NCBI GenBank assembly: GCA_019746975.1
Contig: JAIERK010000218.1
Coordinates: 1 to 38,052, forward strand
Source: Candidatus Obscuribacterales bacterium
Lineage (GTDB): Bacteria > Cyanobacteriota > Vampirovibrionia > Obscuribacterales > Obscuribacteraceae
Length of the DNA: 38,052 nt
Direction: 5' to 3'
The notes under the pieces are model-generated. The model was not told the origin of the DNA and did not search any database. It saw only the letters and a list, made by a program, of their open reading frames with translations. Position 1 is the stretch's first letter, and every line of letters begins with the position of its first letter. Below, one piece after another: positions 8,429 through 16,178 of the stretch. A program made the translations under genes and the position numbers.

Positions 8429-8734
8429 ATGAAGGGGATCAAGCGCGCTTTTACCTATATAGTCAGATGTTCTGACGACAGCCTTTACACCGGCTGGACA
8501 GTCGATCTTCAACACCGTATTGCAGAACATAACAGCGGGCGAGGAGCGAAATACACTCGTGGGCGCGGTCCAGTCGAGCTCATGGCTAGCTGGGAGCTCG
8601 ATTGCAGAAGTGATGCCATGCGACTCGAACGGATGATCAAGGGTATGACCCGTCATGAAAAACAAGGGCTAATCAAGCTTCAGCGTTCAAGCTCAGGCAT
8701 ATTATCCGAATGGCTTTCCAGATTGGACATGTAG
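8429..8734 (+). CDS. GIY-YIG domain nuclease-like protein (YhbQ/UPF0213 type)
   Basis: 101 residues made of one GIY-YIG domain. TYIVRCSDDSLYTGWT corresponds to the GIY...YIG strands, with Tyr and Gly conserved; HRIAEHNSGRGAKYTRGRGP supplies the conserved arginine/histidine segment; and ELDCRSDAMRLERMIKGMTR supplies the glutamate metal ligand within the A-x-x-x-E helix. Stand-alone proteins of this type cleave or bind DNA in the cytoplasm, with poorly defined roles in repair. The gene stands alone and its last 55 bases overlap the convergent Sm-like gene. A five-pair inverted repeat GGTGT/ACACC lies just before the start codon. Confidence 0.85.
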   Translation: MKGIKRAFTYIVRCSDDSLYTGWTVDLQHRIAEHNSGRGAKYTRGRGPVELMASWELDCRSDAMRLERMIKGMTRHEKQGLIKLQRSSSGILSEWLSRLDM

Positions 8735-8991
8735 TTAAGTCTTCGTCTTTCTGATTCCGCAAATGATGATGACTCAATCGTTATGAACTTCACCAGGTTG
8801 AGTGGAACCAGGTGCTTTGAATAGTCGTTGCTGTAGGGCTTGTCGCCTTCACCGTACGATTCGATTTCCACGTAATCGTGACCGATGCGCAAGACTCGCC
8901 CCGTGAGGGTAGTACCGTCAGCGAAGTGCAGTCTTGCCCAGGCCCGCGTGTCGCAGAGCTTTTCTAGTCTAAGTTTTAGATTCATAACCAT
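8680..8991 (-). CDS. Small Sm-like (LSm/Hfq-type beta-barrel) protein, function unknown
   Basis: About 103 residues. The central part, RAWARLHFADGTTLTGRVLRIGHDYVEIESY followed by HLVPLNLVKFITIE, follows the Sm1/Sm2 pattern: a strand with D-G, a strand ending in G-x-V, a D-x-V-x-I strand, and a late V-P-L...I strand. That pattern suggests a five-stranded Sm-like barrel that could bind RNA, but it lacks the Hfq YKH signature, so this is inference. The C-terminal 25 residues are polar and run into the 3' end of the convergent GIY-YIG gene. I chose the ATG at 8991; a GTG at 9030 and an ATG at 8985 are alternatives. Confidence 0.6.
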   Translation of the reverse strand: MVMNLKLRLEKLCDTRAWARLHFADGTTLTGRVLRIGHDYVEIESYGEGDKPYSNDYSKHLVPLNLVKFITIESSSFAESERRRLNYMSNLESHSDNMPELER

Positions 8992-9244
8992 AGACCTGAA
9001 CAAACCTCTCGTTATAGCTAATACTAGCACTGCTTTGTACTATTAGAGCATATTGAGGGTCTAGCGCTTGTACAATCTTTGCTCTGCACTATAAGGGCGC
9101 GCTTCCTCGATCAAACAACGCCTTTTCATTTTGTTTTTCAGTATGAACATTGTCTTTATGCTGGGTCCTCTGCAATCGGCGATGCGGAGTGTATGAAGGC
9201 TGGGAATCTCTACCAACGGAAGAATTCCCGATTCAGACAACGTG

Positions 9245-10985
9245 CTATCTGTTAAAGAAATGCACTGGAGAAAACTTCAGCTTACTGATGTTGACGAGAT
9301 CTTCATCTGAGACAACTGCATGCTCAAAGGTAATAACGATTAGGTGTTTGAATTCATTTAGAGAACGAGAGTCCGAGCCCTTAACACCAGTGTTGCCGAG
9401 TCCGAGGCTGTAGAGGTTGGGCAGTCGTGCTAACTTGAGTACTCCGGAAATAGTCACTTTGGGATTGTCTGAAAGAACGATGATTTCAACAGATGGAATT
9501 TTGGCGAGAATATCCAGAGCTTTCTCACTAATATTGGAACCTCGCAGTGAGATCATCCGGAGCTTCTTCATCCGAATCAGTTCAACGAGGGCTTTCGGGA
9601 ATTTTTAGGCAATAGTCGAGATTCAGGGCTCTACAGTAGGACATTCGGCAATGAGCTTCAAGGATTCACGAGTGATTCCGGCCCGTGAAATGATAATGTC
9701 CCTGGTAGGCGATTTGCCTCTCGACAATAATATACCTTTCATGGTCGCGTCTGTGACCGCTTCTCCGTTGAGATGGTATTGTTTCGTACTTATCGCGTTC
9801 TCCGTCAATCCCACCAACTTTCCCAGGCTTTGAAAGTCTCTCTCTGATTCGTTGGACATGGTTACAGGGTTTAGTTCAGGTAGCGAAAACATTGACTTGA
9901 CCACCTCTGTCACTAAATATGGTGCAGCCAAACAGACCATAGCAACTACAAGGAGCATGGCTACGATCATTTTTCTGGAAAACTTCTGACTTTGCTGCTT
10001 TATAGGACTTGTTTTTGCATTTTCAGATTGCGTCTCTACCTCTTGTCGGGAAGTTTCGGACGTTTTCACCAGAGCAACAACATCAGTCATTGTTGGGACT
10101 CGGTCGTATTTCGATCTTGCCATCGTTCTCTCGGCCAGTCGGCTTATGTGCTCCGGAATTTTCAAGTCTGGAGCGACGAGATGCGCAAGCGGTACCTCCG
10201 CGTTAAGATGCATCTCGATAGTCGAAAGTGCGGTATCACTACCGTACGGTTTTCGGCCGGCGAGCAGCTCGAAGAGAATATAGCCCAGTGAATAAATGTC
10301 GGTACGTGTGTCGATGTCGATTCTGCGAGCTTGTTCGGGACTCATATAGTATGGCTTCCGGTCAAACCGTGTGTCGGGGTCAAGGTTTTGCCTCCTGCTT
10401 CGTCTTCGATTGATGCTGCGATGCCAAAGTCGACTATCTTGACGCTCAGCTCCTCGGTTGTATTGTTTAGCCTGTCAAAATTATGTTGCTCGGTTTTAGA
10501 TCTCTTTGAATAACGCTGTTGGAATGCGCATGCGACATCGCATCAGCAATTAACGTCACAATGTCAAGCGCTTGTTTGATCGGCAATCGCCCGTTGTCTT
10601 CCCTGTAGGACAGAAGCGATACACCCTCCACATACTCCATCACCAGATATGGTGCGCCATCTTCTGCGATACCGCGATCGTAAATCTCTGCGATTCCCGG
10701 ATGCTTCAGACGGCTGCTTGCGCGCGCTTCCCGCTGAAATCGGAGAATCTGCTTTTCTCCTCGGTTTATTTCGTGCAGGCATTTTATTGCGCAATTGCGA
10801 CCTAGTACGGTATCGAAGGCCATTGATACCGTTCCTGCAGCTCCGTCGCAAATTGCGTTTAGAAGAACGAATCGACCGCGTTAAATCGTACGTTTTTGGG
10901 GCGATTGCTCATCAGCACGTGACCCGAGATGCTTGGGAGCATTCTCATCATGGTCACCATCTCCCTTTTGTGCTGAAGGGGTCAT
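9245..10985 (-). pseudogene. Decayed Ser/Thr protein kinase with transmembrane segment and leucine-rich repeats
   Basis: Reading down the minus strand from the ATG at 10985 gives one kinase-LRR protein broken five times. The first frame runs into a TAA at 10881-10883, just before the P-loop strand RFVLLNAICDGAAGTV, then continues in the same frame through AIK (catalytic Lys), and VIQRDLKPSN. A lost T near 10477-10480 shifts the frame; the next frame encodes KIVDFGIAAS. A lost C at 10353-10354 shifts to YYMSPEQAR, the kinase C-lobe, a membrane helix (IVAMLLVVAMVCLAAPYLV) and an outer domain. Two more single-base shifts near 9625 and 9602 lead into leucine-rich repeats (LRMISLRGSNIS and others) ending at 9245. 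The HRD histidine is glutamine. Neighbouring long genes are intact, which argues for real decay rather than poor sequence. Confidence 0.85.
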
Positions 10986-11312
10986 GAGACTATATTAACA
11001 CTGTCTAAAGTCGTGGTGGCGGATAAATGTGCGAGGGGCTGCATCTCCACAGGTATTAAAACGATCTCTGGGAGCCGATATTGCTTACTTATCGGATGAG
11101 TATCTATTCTCGCAGTCTCTTAAACTTTAACTACTCGGAGAAACTGAACGGCTGAAGCAAAGGAGAAATGCGTCTGATTTTGTAGGGAAGTCAAGACTTG
11201 TTGTTTTGCCACCATTCACTAAACTGGTTTCATTGGCTGAGCGTGTCTAATCGCTGATGGAGAGCCATTATATATAAGTGTGCCACTCCGAAATATGCCG
11301 TCGACCGATCGT
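10986..11312. other. Intergenic region, nothing recognised
   Basis: About 325 bases between the kinase pseudogene and a small gene. I see no long frame with a ribosome-binding site, no clear hairpin and no strong promoter. A minus-strand frame at 11230-11466 overlaps the small gene and looks like a shadow. Confidence 0.5.
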
Positions 11313-11363
11313 ATGCTACAACCATATCAGGTATCACTTGATCCACTAGAAAACGAGGACCGA

Positions 11364-11546
11364 ATGCAGGACGATATTTTGCCAGTCGCTTTGCAAAAGA
11401 GAATTGAAGAGTTGAGAGATCTAGAATCCTCCTATTGGGAAGACGAATTGTACTCCTTCGAAGCATTAACCAATCCGCAGTACCGAGACGAACTCGAGCG
11501 CCGTTTCAAGCTCGATCCGCTAGGTCCGTTGCCACCCAGAGTCTAA
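11364..11546 (+). CDS. Small acidic helical protein, function unknown
   Basis: 60 residues from the ATG at 11364, which has CGAGGAC at good distance upstream. The frame is open back to 11280, so starts at 11295 or 11313 would give up to 88 residues. The sequence is acidic and helix-prone (KRIEELRDLESSYWEDELYS, then NPQYRDELERRFKLDPLGPLPPRV), without membrane segment or signal peptide. I do not recognise a family. It converges on the amidase gene 54 bases further on; a five-pair hairpin CGACT/AGTCG lies between them near 11555-11575 but has no clear T-run. Confidence 0.5.
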   Translation: MQDDILPVALQKRIEELRDLESSYWEDELYSFEALTNPQYRDELERRFKLDPLGPLPPRV

Positions 11547-11600
11547 TCATTAGTGCGACTTAAAATTAGTCGTTGCCAAGCTTGTGAGTTCACGTGTTTG

Positions 11601-13592
11601 TCAACGGCTGGTTTTCGGTACGCGATTCAGGTATCGCTTGATTCCGCCGGAAAGCGATTGTGCGATTTTCTCCTGCACCTCTGGTCGAAGTAGTTGCGCG
11701 TATTCGTCCGGATGAATCATGAATCCAACCTCTACCAGCACTGCTAGCATATTCGACGGTCGTGTGAGCGCGAGATTTTGATAACGAGAGCCGATATCGG
11801 GAAAGCCAACATCGGCGATCAGTGAATCTTTCAAGACCCGTGCTAGTTCGGTGGATTGTGGGTGATACCAGTAGGAAGAGCTTCCGTGCTCTTTCCAGGG
11901 ATCTCTGCCGTCTGGGAGCGAATTATTGTGGACCGACAGTAAAATGTCCGCACCCTGATTTCTCGCTATGTCGCAGCGTTCGTAGAGACCAAGATCGACA
12001 TCATTGGTCCGCGTCATAATCACTCGGGCTCCTTCGGCTTCCAGAATTCTTTTCAACCTTTGACTGATGGCAAGATTCAGCTGCGCTTCCGTGACGCCGG
12101 AACAACCGGTTGATCCTGGTTGCGAGCCGCCGTGTCCGGGATCGACACATATGGAAAGCCCAGCCAATGCCGGCGCTCCTTGGCGGGCCGATCTTGTGAA
12201 TGTCGGTGGGTTCTTGACATGAATCATTAGGTTGGTGCCGTTGTAACTCGCTGCATAGCCCCACTGGCGGTGCCCACGCACTTTGATGTTAACTTCATAT
12301 ACGTCGTCCGCTGCCTGTCGGAAGGACACTCCATCAACCATGCCGGGCTCTTGGGCACTGCGGGCTATGGTGCCCGTGGCATCGTTGTCATCTATGCCCT
12401 CTTCAAAAGCTGGTTTGTACTGTTGCGACGCAAAGTCGGTATCGGCAGTAGCCCCGAATATCCGAATGGTAAGACGATTCGGATTGAGACTTTGCTCAAT
12501 ATGAAATGGCAGTCTTTGGTTCAGAGGGATAACGACGGCGTCACCATACTGAGAGCGGCTTATGTTGATAGCGCTGACCGTGCTCTTGGGTGCTGGACCG
12601 CTAACTCCAGGAGACCCTTTCTCATAGACTGTATCCTCTGCCTTCACAAACACGTGCTGACCCGGTCCATACAAGCAGCGCACATCGGTGCCGTTCCAAC
12701 CATCTACCATCAACCGGACCCCTTGCGGAAGTGGTGTCATTCTTGCTTTGTCTGGGCTCACCCGAACGACGGTTTCGTCGTGTGCTGTTTGGACAACGTG
12801 AGGTTGGTTAAGAACTGTCACCGCACCTTGCGAAATCTCCTGGACGGTTCTGCCATCTTTCTTCAGCGTGAATTTAAATTGTTGTGTATTGAATCTATCT
12901 GTCGCCTCTATCTTGTAAAATCCAACATATAGGTCACTTGCATCTGGCAAGGATTGGAATACCTTTCCGTATGCTGTTGCCAGACCGGTATTCACTCCCG
13001 ATGCTACCGCTTTTGGTGCGGGACTTCTCGTCGCTCTGCCTTTCGCTTTTCCTTTCCTGACCCTGGACTCTCGTACTGCCGGGGCAGGACTCAGAGTAAC
13101 TGCCCGATCCGAGAACTTGACCGTGAGTTCACCTCCCGGTGTAGCTCTAACTTTGAAAATGACCAGGTCTCCTGGAGACATTCCCATATCTTGCTTTGGT
13201 TCTATTGTCTCTTTCAAAATGGTTAGTGGTTGAGACTGCACCGGTGGTGGTGCGACCGGTTTCTGTACGTGAATTGTCTTTTCCAAACCGCTGTCACTCG
13301 AAGATAAGACCAATGCGTTGGTTCCGCCTTTCAATGGAACCACGTGTGCGAAAAATCCTTGCTCATTTTTCCGCACTGGAGAACCATTAATAACGAGCGT
13401 TTTTCCCGGCTCTGCTGCTCCCACGACAAAGGTTGATGAGGCGGTTACTTTAGTGCCTTCTTTGGGATAGGCGATATAGATCGAATCTCTTTCTGGTGAC
13501 TCAACTAGTCTTTCCGAGGCAAGCGCCACGAGCGATACCATGATCGGTGTCAGAGCCACTCCTGCCGTCAATAGAACTGTTGATCGTCTCAT
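11601..13592 (-). CDS. amiC: N-acetylmuramoyl-L-alanine amidase, AmiC type, with AMIN-like domain
   Basis: 663 residues. Residues 1-27 form a signal peptide. Two all-beta regions follow, one with a P-x-x-G-T-K-V pattern resembling secreted glucodextranase-like or Ig-like modules, then an AMIN-like strand region around residues 340-460 (VSAINISRSQYGDAVVIPLN and later strands). The C-terminal domain (about residues 478-655) is amidase_3: CVDPGHGG (zinc His), GVTEAQLNL (zinc Glu), SVHNNS (zinc His) and VLVEVGF (catalytic Glu). The enzyme cuts the amide between muramic acid and the stem peptide and acts in the periplasm in cell separation or peptidoglycan turnover. The length is well above E. coli AmiC (about 417), in line with large cyanobacterial-type amidases. 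The gene is monocistronic in appearance. Confidence 0.9.
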   Translation of the reverse strand: MRRSTVLLTAGVALTPIMVSLVALASERLVESPERDSIYIAYPKEGTKVTASSTFVVGAAEPGKTLVINGSPVRKNEQGFFAHVVPLKGGTNALVLSSSDSGLEKTIHVQKPVAPPPVQSQPLTILKETIEPKQDMGMSPGDLVIFKVRATPGGELTVKFSDRAVTLSPAPAVRESRVRKGKAKGRATRSPAPKAVASGVNTGLATAYGKVFQSLPDASDLYVGFYKIEATDRFNTQQFKFTLKKDGRTVQEISQGAVTVLNQPHVVQTAHDETVVRVSPDKARMTPLPQGVRLMVDGWNGTDVRCLYGPGQHVFVKAEDTVYEKGSPGVSGPAPKSTVSAINISRSQYGDAVVIPLNQRLPFHIEQSLNPNRLTIRIFGATADTDFASQQYKPAFEEGIDDNDATGTIARSAQEPGMVDGVSFRQAADDVYEVNIKVRGHRQWGYAASYNGTNLMIHVKNPPTFTRSARQGAPALAGLSICVDPGHGGSQPGSTGCSGVTEAQLNLAISQRLKRILEAEGARVIMTRTNDVDLGLYERCDIARNQGADILLSVHNNSLPDGRDPWKEHGSSSYWYHPQSTELARVLKDSLIADVGFPDIGSRYQNLALTRPSNMLAVLVEVGFMIHPDEYAQLLRPEVQEKIAQSLSGGIKRYLNRVPKTSR

Positions 13593-13899
13593 CGTGCTCT
13601 CACTTCAGTCTTTTCATTTGCCATACCTTTCAGCGGATCACATTCTCCAGAGAAAACTTTCGTCAGGTCAATGTTAGTATTGTCCAAATTTTTCGTATTT
13701 AGCTGCATGGCGGGTAGTTGAGGGGGTCTCTCCGGGTCTTCTAGACAAGAGATGCACAGGTAAGAGTTAACCGTTACTCGTCGTAGTATACGTCGTTAAC
13801 GTTGTATATGAACTTTGATGTGCAACTTTCGGGTTTATTTCAAGCGGATCTTCGGCGAGCGTCTGGCCCGAAGGGTTGAGCTTGTCAGACCATCAAGTA
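13593..13899. other. Intergenic region between two minus-strand genes
   Basis: About 307 bases. It should contain the amidase promoter, but no near-consensus hexamer pair stands out. A six-pair hairpin CTTCGG/CCGAAG with a long loop (about 13850-13875) lies just after the zinc-ribbon gene and could help end its transcript. Two GTTAAC sites sit about 30 bases apart around 13765-13800. Confidence 0.4.
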
Positions 13900-14925
13900 T
13901 CATGCTGCCGTGAGATTCGTTGGCGAGACTTTGATGTAAGCGGGCGAAACATACGTCACTATGTCTTCACTTCTTTTCTTTTTTGACCTGAGACAAGCGT
14001 GAAACAAACCTTTGTTCTTCCAGCGCTCGGGCTCCTTCGAGCACCAGAAATCAGCGGCATATAATTGCACATATTTGCGTGAGCAAGCTCCGTGCAGTGT
14101 CTCTACATAATCGATGAAGAGTCCGGCTTCGCTAGGATGTCCTATTGGAGTCGAGCGATTTTGCCTGGCTTGAGCAATCTCCCTTCTAATGTATCTACCG
14201 CCGGGAATCAGCCGTATAAGTCCAGACAGGGCCTCCAGGTGTACCACCGATTCGCTCAACAACTGAATCGACATTCCCGTTTGGTCCAGCAATTGGTCGA
14301 AGGTGATTCCTTCTTCCTCCGGAATTAGCTCGTAGACTTGTGCATGTTGTGGTTCCAACTCCGGCGCGGCGATTTCCGAGGTGGCTATCGGGGCAGATTC
14401 TCGTTGGAGCTCAAACACTTCTTCCTCCGCTCGAGGATGAGCGAACGCTGGTGTTGCTCTAGAACGTCTGCTATAGACCTGAAGGAAGGCCGCAGAGCTA
14501 AACTCTTGAAAGTCACCCGTCATCTGATCGACCACTACCATCGATATCTTTTTGAGTATCTCGCCGGCAGTCGAGGCTGAGACCCGGACAACATCTCCTA
14601 GCTCTCCTTTCTGCATCTCCACACCATTCGTCCTCAGAAAAACGGCGGTCAAGTACGGGACAAGTCGGTGCGCGTGATCAAACATGGTACCAGCGGTAAC
14701 CCAACAATCTCTCTTACAGTCGCCACATTTTGTCATTCGAGTGTTAAAACTCTGCGATAAAACATTGCCGCATGTACATTGGAAGCCACCACTGTCCCGG
14801 TAGAGTTCGAGAATAAAGGAAATGGCATCCTCTTCTGTTCTTACTATTTCTTTGAATTTGGCTACCATCCGTTTGATCCGTCGAATGCGTGCTTTCTTTA
14901 TTTTTTTGGATTCTGCTCTCGTCAT
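13900..14925 (-). CDS. Fusion of transposase-type zinc ribbon and DprA-like winged helix
   Basis: 341 residues from the ATG at 14925, which follows a near-perfect GGAGGTGA at eight bases. The first 30 residues are very basic. Residues 48-82 contain a zinc ribbon (Cys50, Cys52, Cys67, Cys70, with an extra Cys74) followed by GTMFDHAHRLVPYL; this looks like the N-terminal ribbon of IS1595/ISXO2-type transposases (C-x2-C, then G-T-x-F-x-x-x-x-x-x-L). The DDE catalytic core is absent. Residues 195-248 (VYELIPEEEGITFDQLLDQT to IRLIPGGRYIRR) match the winged helix at the end of DprA proteins. The final 70 residues are unknown. A DNA-binding regulator built from transposon parts is the best inference. 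No terminal inverted repeats are visible around it. Confidence 0.7.
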   Translation of the reverse strand: MTRAESKKIKKARIRRIKRMVAKFKEIVRTEEDAISFILELYRDSGGFQCTCGNVLSQSFNTRMTKCGDCKRDCWVTAGTMFDHAHRLVPYLTAVFLRTNGVEMQKGELGDVVRVSASTAGEILKKISMVVVDQMTGDFQEFSSAAFLQVYSRRSRATPAFAHPRAEEEVFELQRESAPIATSEIAAPELEPQHAQVYELIPEEEGITFDQLLDQTGMSIQLLSESVVHLEALSGLIRLIPGGRYIRREIAQARQNRSTPIGHPSEAGLFIDYVETLHGACSRKYVQLYAADFWCSKEPERWKNKGLFHACLRSKKKRSEDIVTYVSPAYIKVSPTNLTAA

Positions 14926-15037
14926 TTGCATCACCTCCGTATTCTAAAGAACGTAAATACAAGCAAAAAAGTTCAATCGGGTTGTCAGTTGCTGGCTGCG
15001 GCTCTGCGCGCCGGTTTCCAGCCACAGCCACCTCCAC

Positions 15038-15081
15038 CCAGTGAAAAGTGTATTCCGATATCGATTTTCACTTTTCATTGG
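15038..15081. repeat. Inverted repeat, 12 of 13 pairs, with internal palindrome
   Basis: CCAGTGAAAAGTG at 15038-15050 faces CACTTTTCATTGG at 15069-15081, pairing at 12 of 13 positions around an 18-base loop that itself contains the palindrome CGATATCG (15056-15063). It lies 110 bases upstream of the zinc-ribbon gene start, so it could be an operator or a small hairpin element. Confidence 0.75.
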
Positions 15082-15390
15082 AACTAGTGTCCCTTGGGCT
15101 CTAAGGTCAGCTCAAGCAGCCACTTCTATCGATCGCGCTGATTGACGTTTTTATTGACGTACTTTCCAAATAGATGCCTTTTTCGCACGATAGTAGGATT
15201 CAACTAATTTGCATAGCCTTGCGGATTTGTGGTTCCCGACTGAACAAGTCTTTGCGTTGACGGCCAGGTTACACTTGTCTCTTGTTGCCACACATAGGTC
15301 AAGTAGACCCCATGTGATTGTCCTATTCAGATGACTTACCTGGCTGAAATCTGGATATAGGCGGAGCACAGATTAGACCGATGACGATTC

Positions 15391-15413
15391 GGTGCGAAGG
15401 CAAGGCTCGCACC
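15391..15413. repeat. Perfect seven-pair hairpin downstream of the response regulator
   Basis: GGTGCGA (15391-15397) and TCGCACC (15407-15413) pair perfectly around a nine-base loop. It lies about 90 bases beyond the stop codon of the response regulator on the minus strand and could block transcription, but no T-run follows on either strand. Confidence 0.55.
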
Positions 15414-15426
15414 AGGTAAGCAGCGG

Positions 15427-15513
15427 ATCAAGGTTCGCATCGGGGTTCAATGTTCGCTCGGGGTTCGATCAAGGTTCGAGCGGGCTCGAGCGGAATTCGA
15501 TCAAGGTTCGATC
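15427..15513. repeat. Cluster of ATCAAGGTTCG short repeats reaching the response-regulator stop codon
   Basis: ATCAAGGTTCG occurs at 15427-15437, 15468-15478 and 15500-15510, with related GGGGTTC, AATGTTCG and GGGCTCGAGC pieces in between. The last copy includes the stop codon and the final codons of the response-regulator gene (Ile-Glu-Pro-stop). The pattern looks like slippage duplication starting from the gene end. Confidence 0.75.
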
Positions 15514-16175
15514 AGGTAGCCGCGACCACGCACAGTCTTGATAATCGACTCTTCTCCGTCTCCACAATCAAGCTTTTTCCTGAGTAGTTTGATGTGCGTT
15601 TTTAAATTGCTAGGTGTGGCTGCGCCGTCCTCTAGCCAAACTCTTTGAAGAAGCGCTTCAGTAGTAAATGATTGGTTCGGATGTCTGAGCAGGAATTCGA
15701 GTAATGTGAACTCTTTTGGACGCAGATGGACGGATTTGTCTCCAACCAGAACCTGTCCGGTGACCGTGTTCAAAGATAGATTTCCGGCCTGGAGAACGTT
15801 GCCGACGACGGCATCCGGCCTTCGAAGAAGCGCTCGGACTCTTGCGGTCAACTCTCTCTGGTCGAAAGGCTTCGTTAGATAGTCGTCCGCGCCCGTATCG
15901 AGTCCCTCCTCGCGATCCTCGATTTTCGTCTTTGCCGTTAACATCAGAATTGGTGCGTTACCGCCTTGCTGGCGGTATGACTTGCACACTTCGATCCCGG
16001 ACTTAAAAGGCATCATCCAGTCAAGGATGATTAAGTCATATTTGCAGGTAGCGAGAAAATCCAGGCAATCCCGTCCGTTGTATACTTGTTGCACAATGTG
16101 CGCCGCTTTTTTCAGCGCAAATGTGATCACTTCGGAAAGATCTTCATCATCCTCAGCGAGCAAAATTTTTGCCAT
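15501..16175 (-). CDS. OmpR/PhoB-family response regulator, partner of the LOV histidine kinase
   Basis: 224 residues. The receiver domain (1-120) has the acidic pair in LLAEDDEDL (Glu8, Asp9, Asp10), the phosphorylated Asp52 in LIILDWMMP, the switch Thr in MLTAK and the lysine in LTKPF. Residues 128-224 form an OmpR winged helix with LRPKEFTLLEFLL, a recognition-helix region SNLKTHIKLLRKKL and the closing TVRGRGYLIEP. It binds DNA as a dimer after phosphorylation. Its ATG lies three bases after the stop codon of the histidine kinase, so the two are co-translated and surely form a pair. The stop codon lies in a short tandem-repeat cluster. Target genes are unknown. Confidence 0.95.
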   Translation of the reverse strand: MAKILLAEDDEDLSEVITFALKKAAHIVQQVYNGRDCLDFLATCKYDLIILDWMMPFKSGIEVCKSYRQQGGNAPILMLTAKTKIEDREEGLDTGADDYLTKPFDQRELTARVRALLRRPDAVVGNVLQAGNLSLNTVTGQVLVGDKSVHLRPKEFTLLEFLLRHPNQSFTTEALLQRVWLEDGAATPSNLKTHIKLLRKKLDCGDGEESIIKTVRGRGYLIEP

Positions 16176-16178
16176 CGT

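Larger units (their letters stand above)
14935..15500. other. Intergenic region of about 565 bases with hairpins and repeats
   Basis: This gap holds a long inverted repeat at 15038-15081, a perfect seven-pair hairpin at 15391-15413 and a short-repeat cluster from 15427 to 15513. A minus-strand frame of 72 codons (15151-15369) has a GTG start but no ribosome-binding site and resembles nothing, so I leave it out. Minus-strand transcription of the response regulator would run into this region. Confidence 0.5.

Noticed and set aside
13900..14925. Active insertion sequence
   Set aside because: No DDE catalytic core, no terminal inverted repeats and no target-site duplication seen around the gene.
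15151..15369. 72-codon minus-strand frame
   Set aside because: GTG start without ribosome-binding site, no recognisable domain, in a repeat-rich intergenic region.
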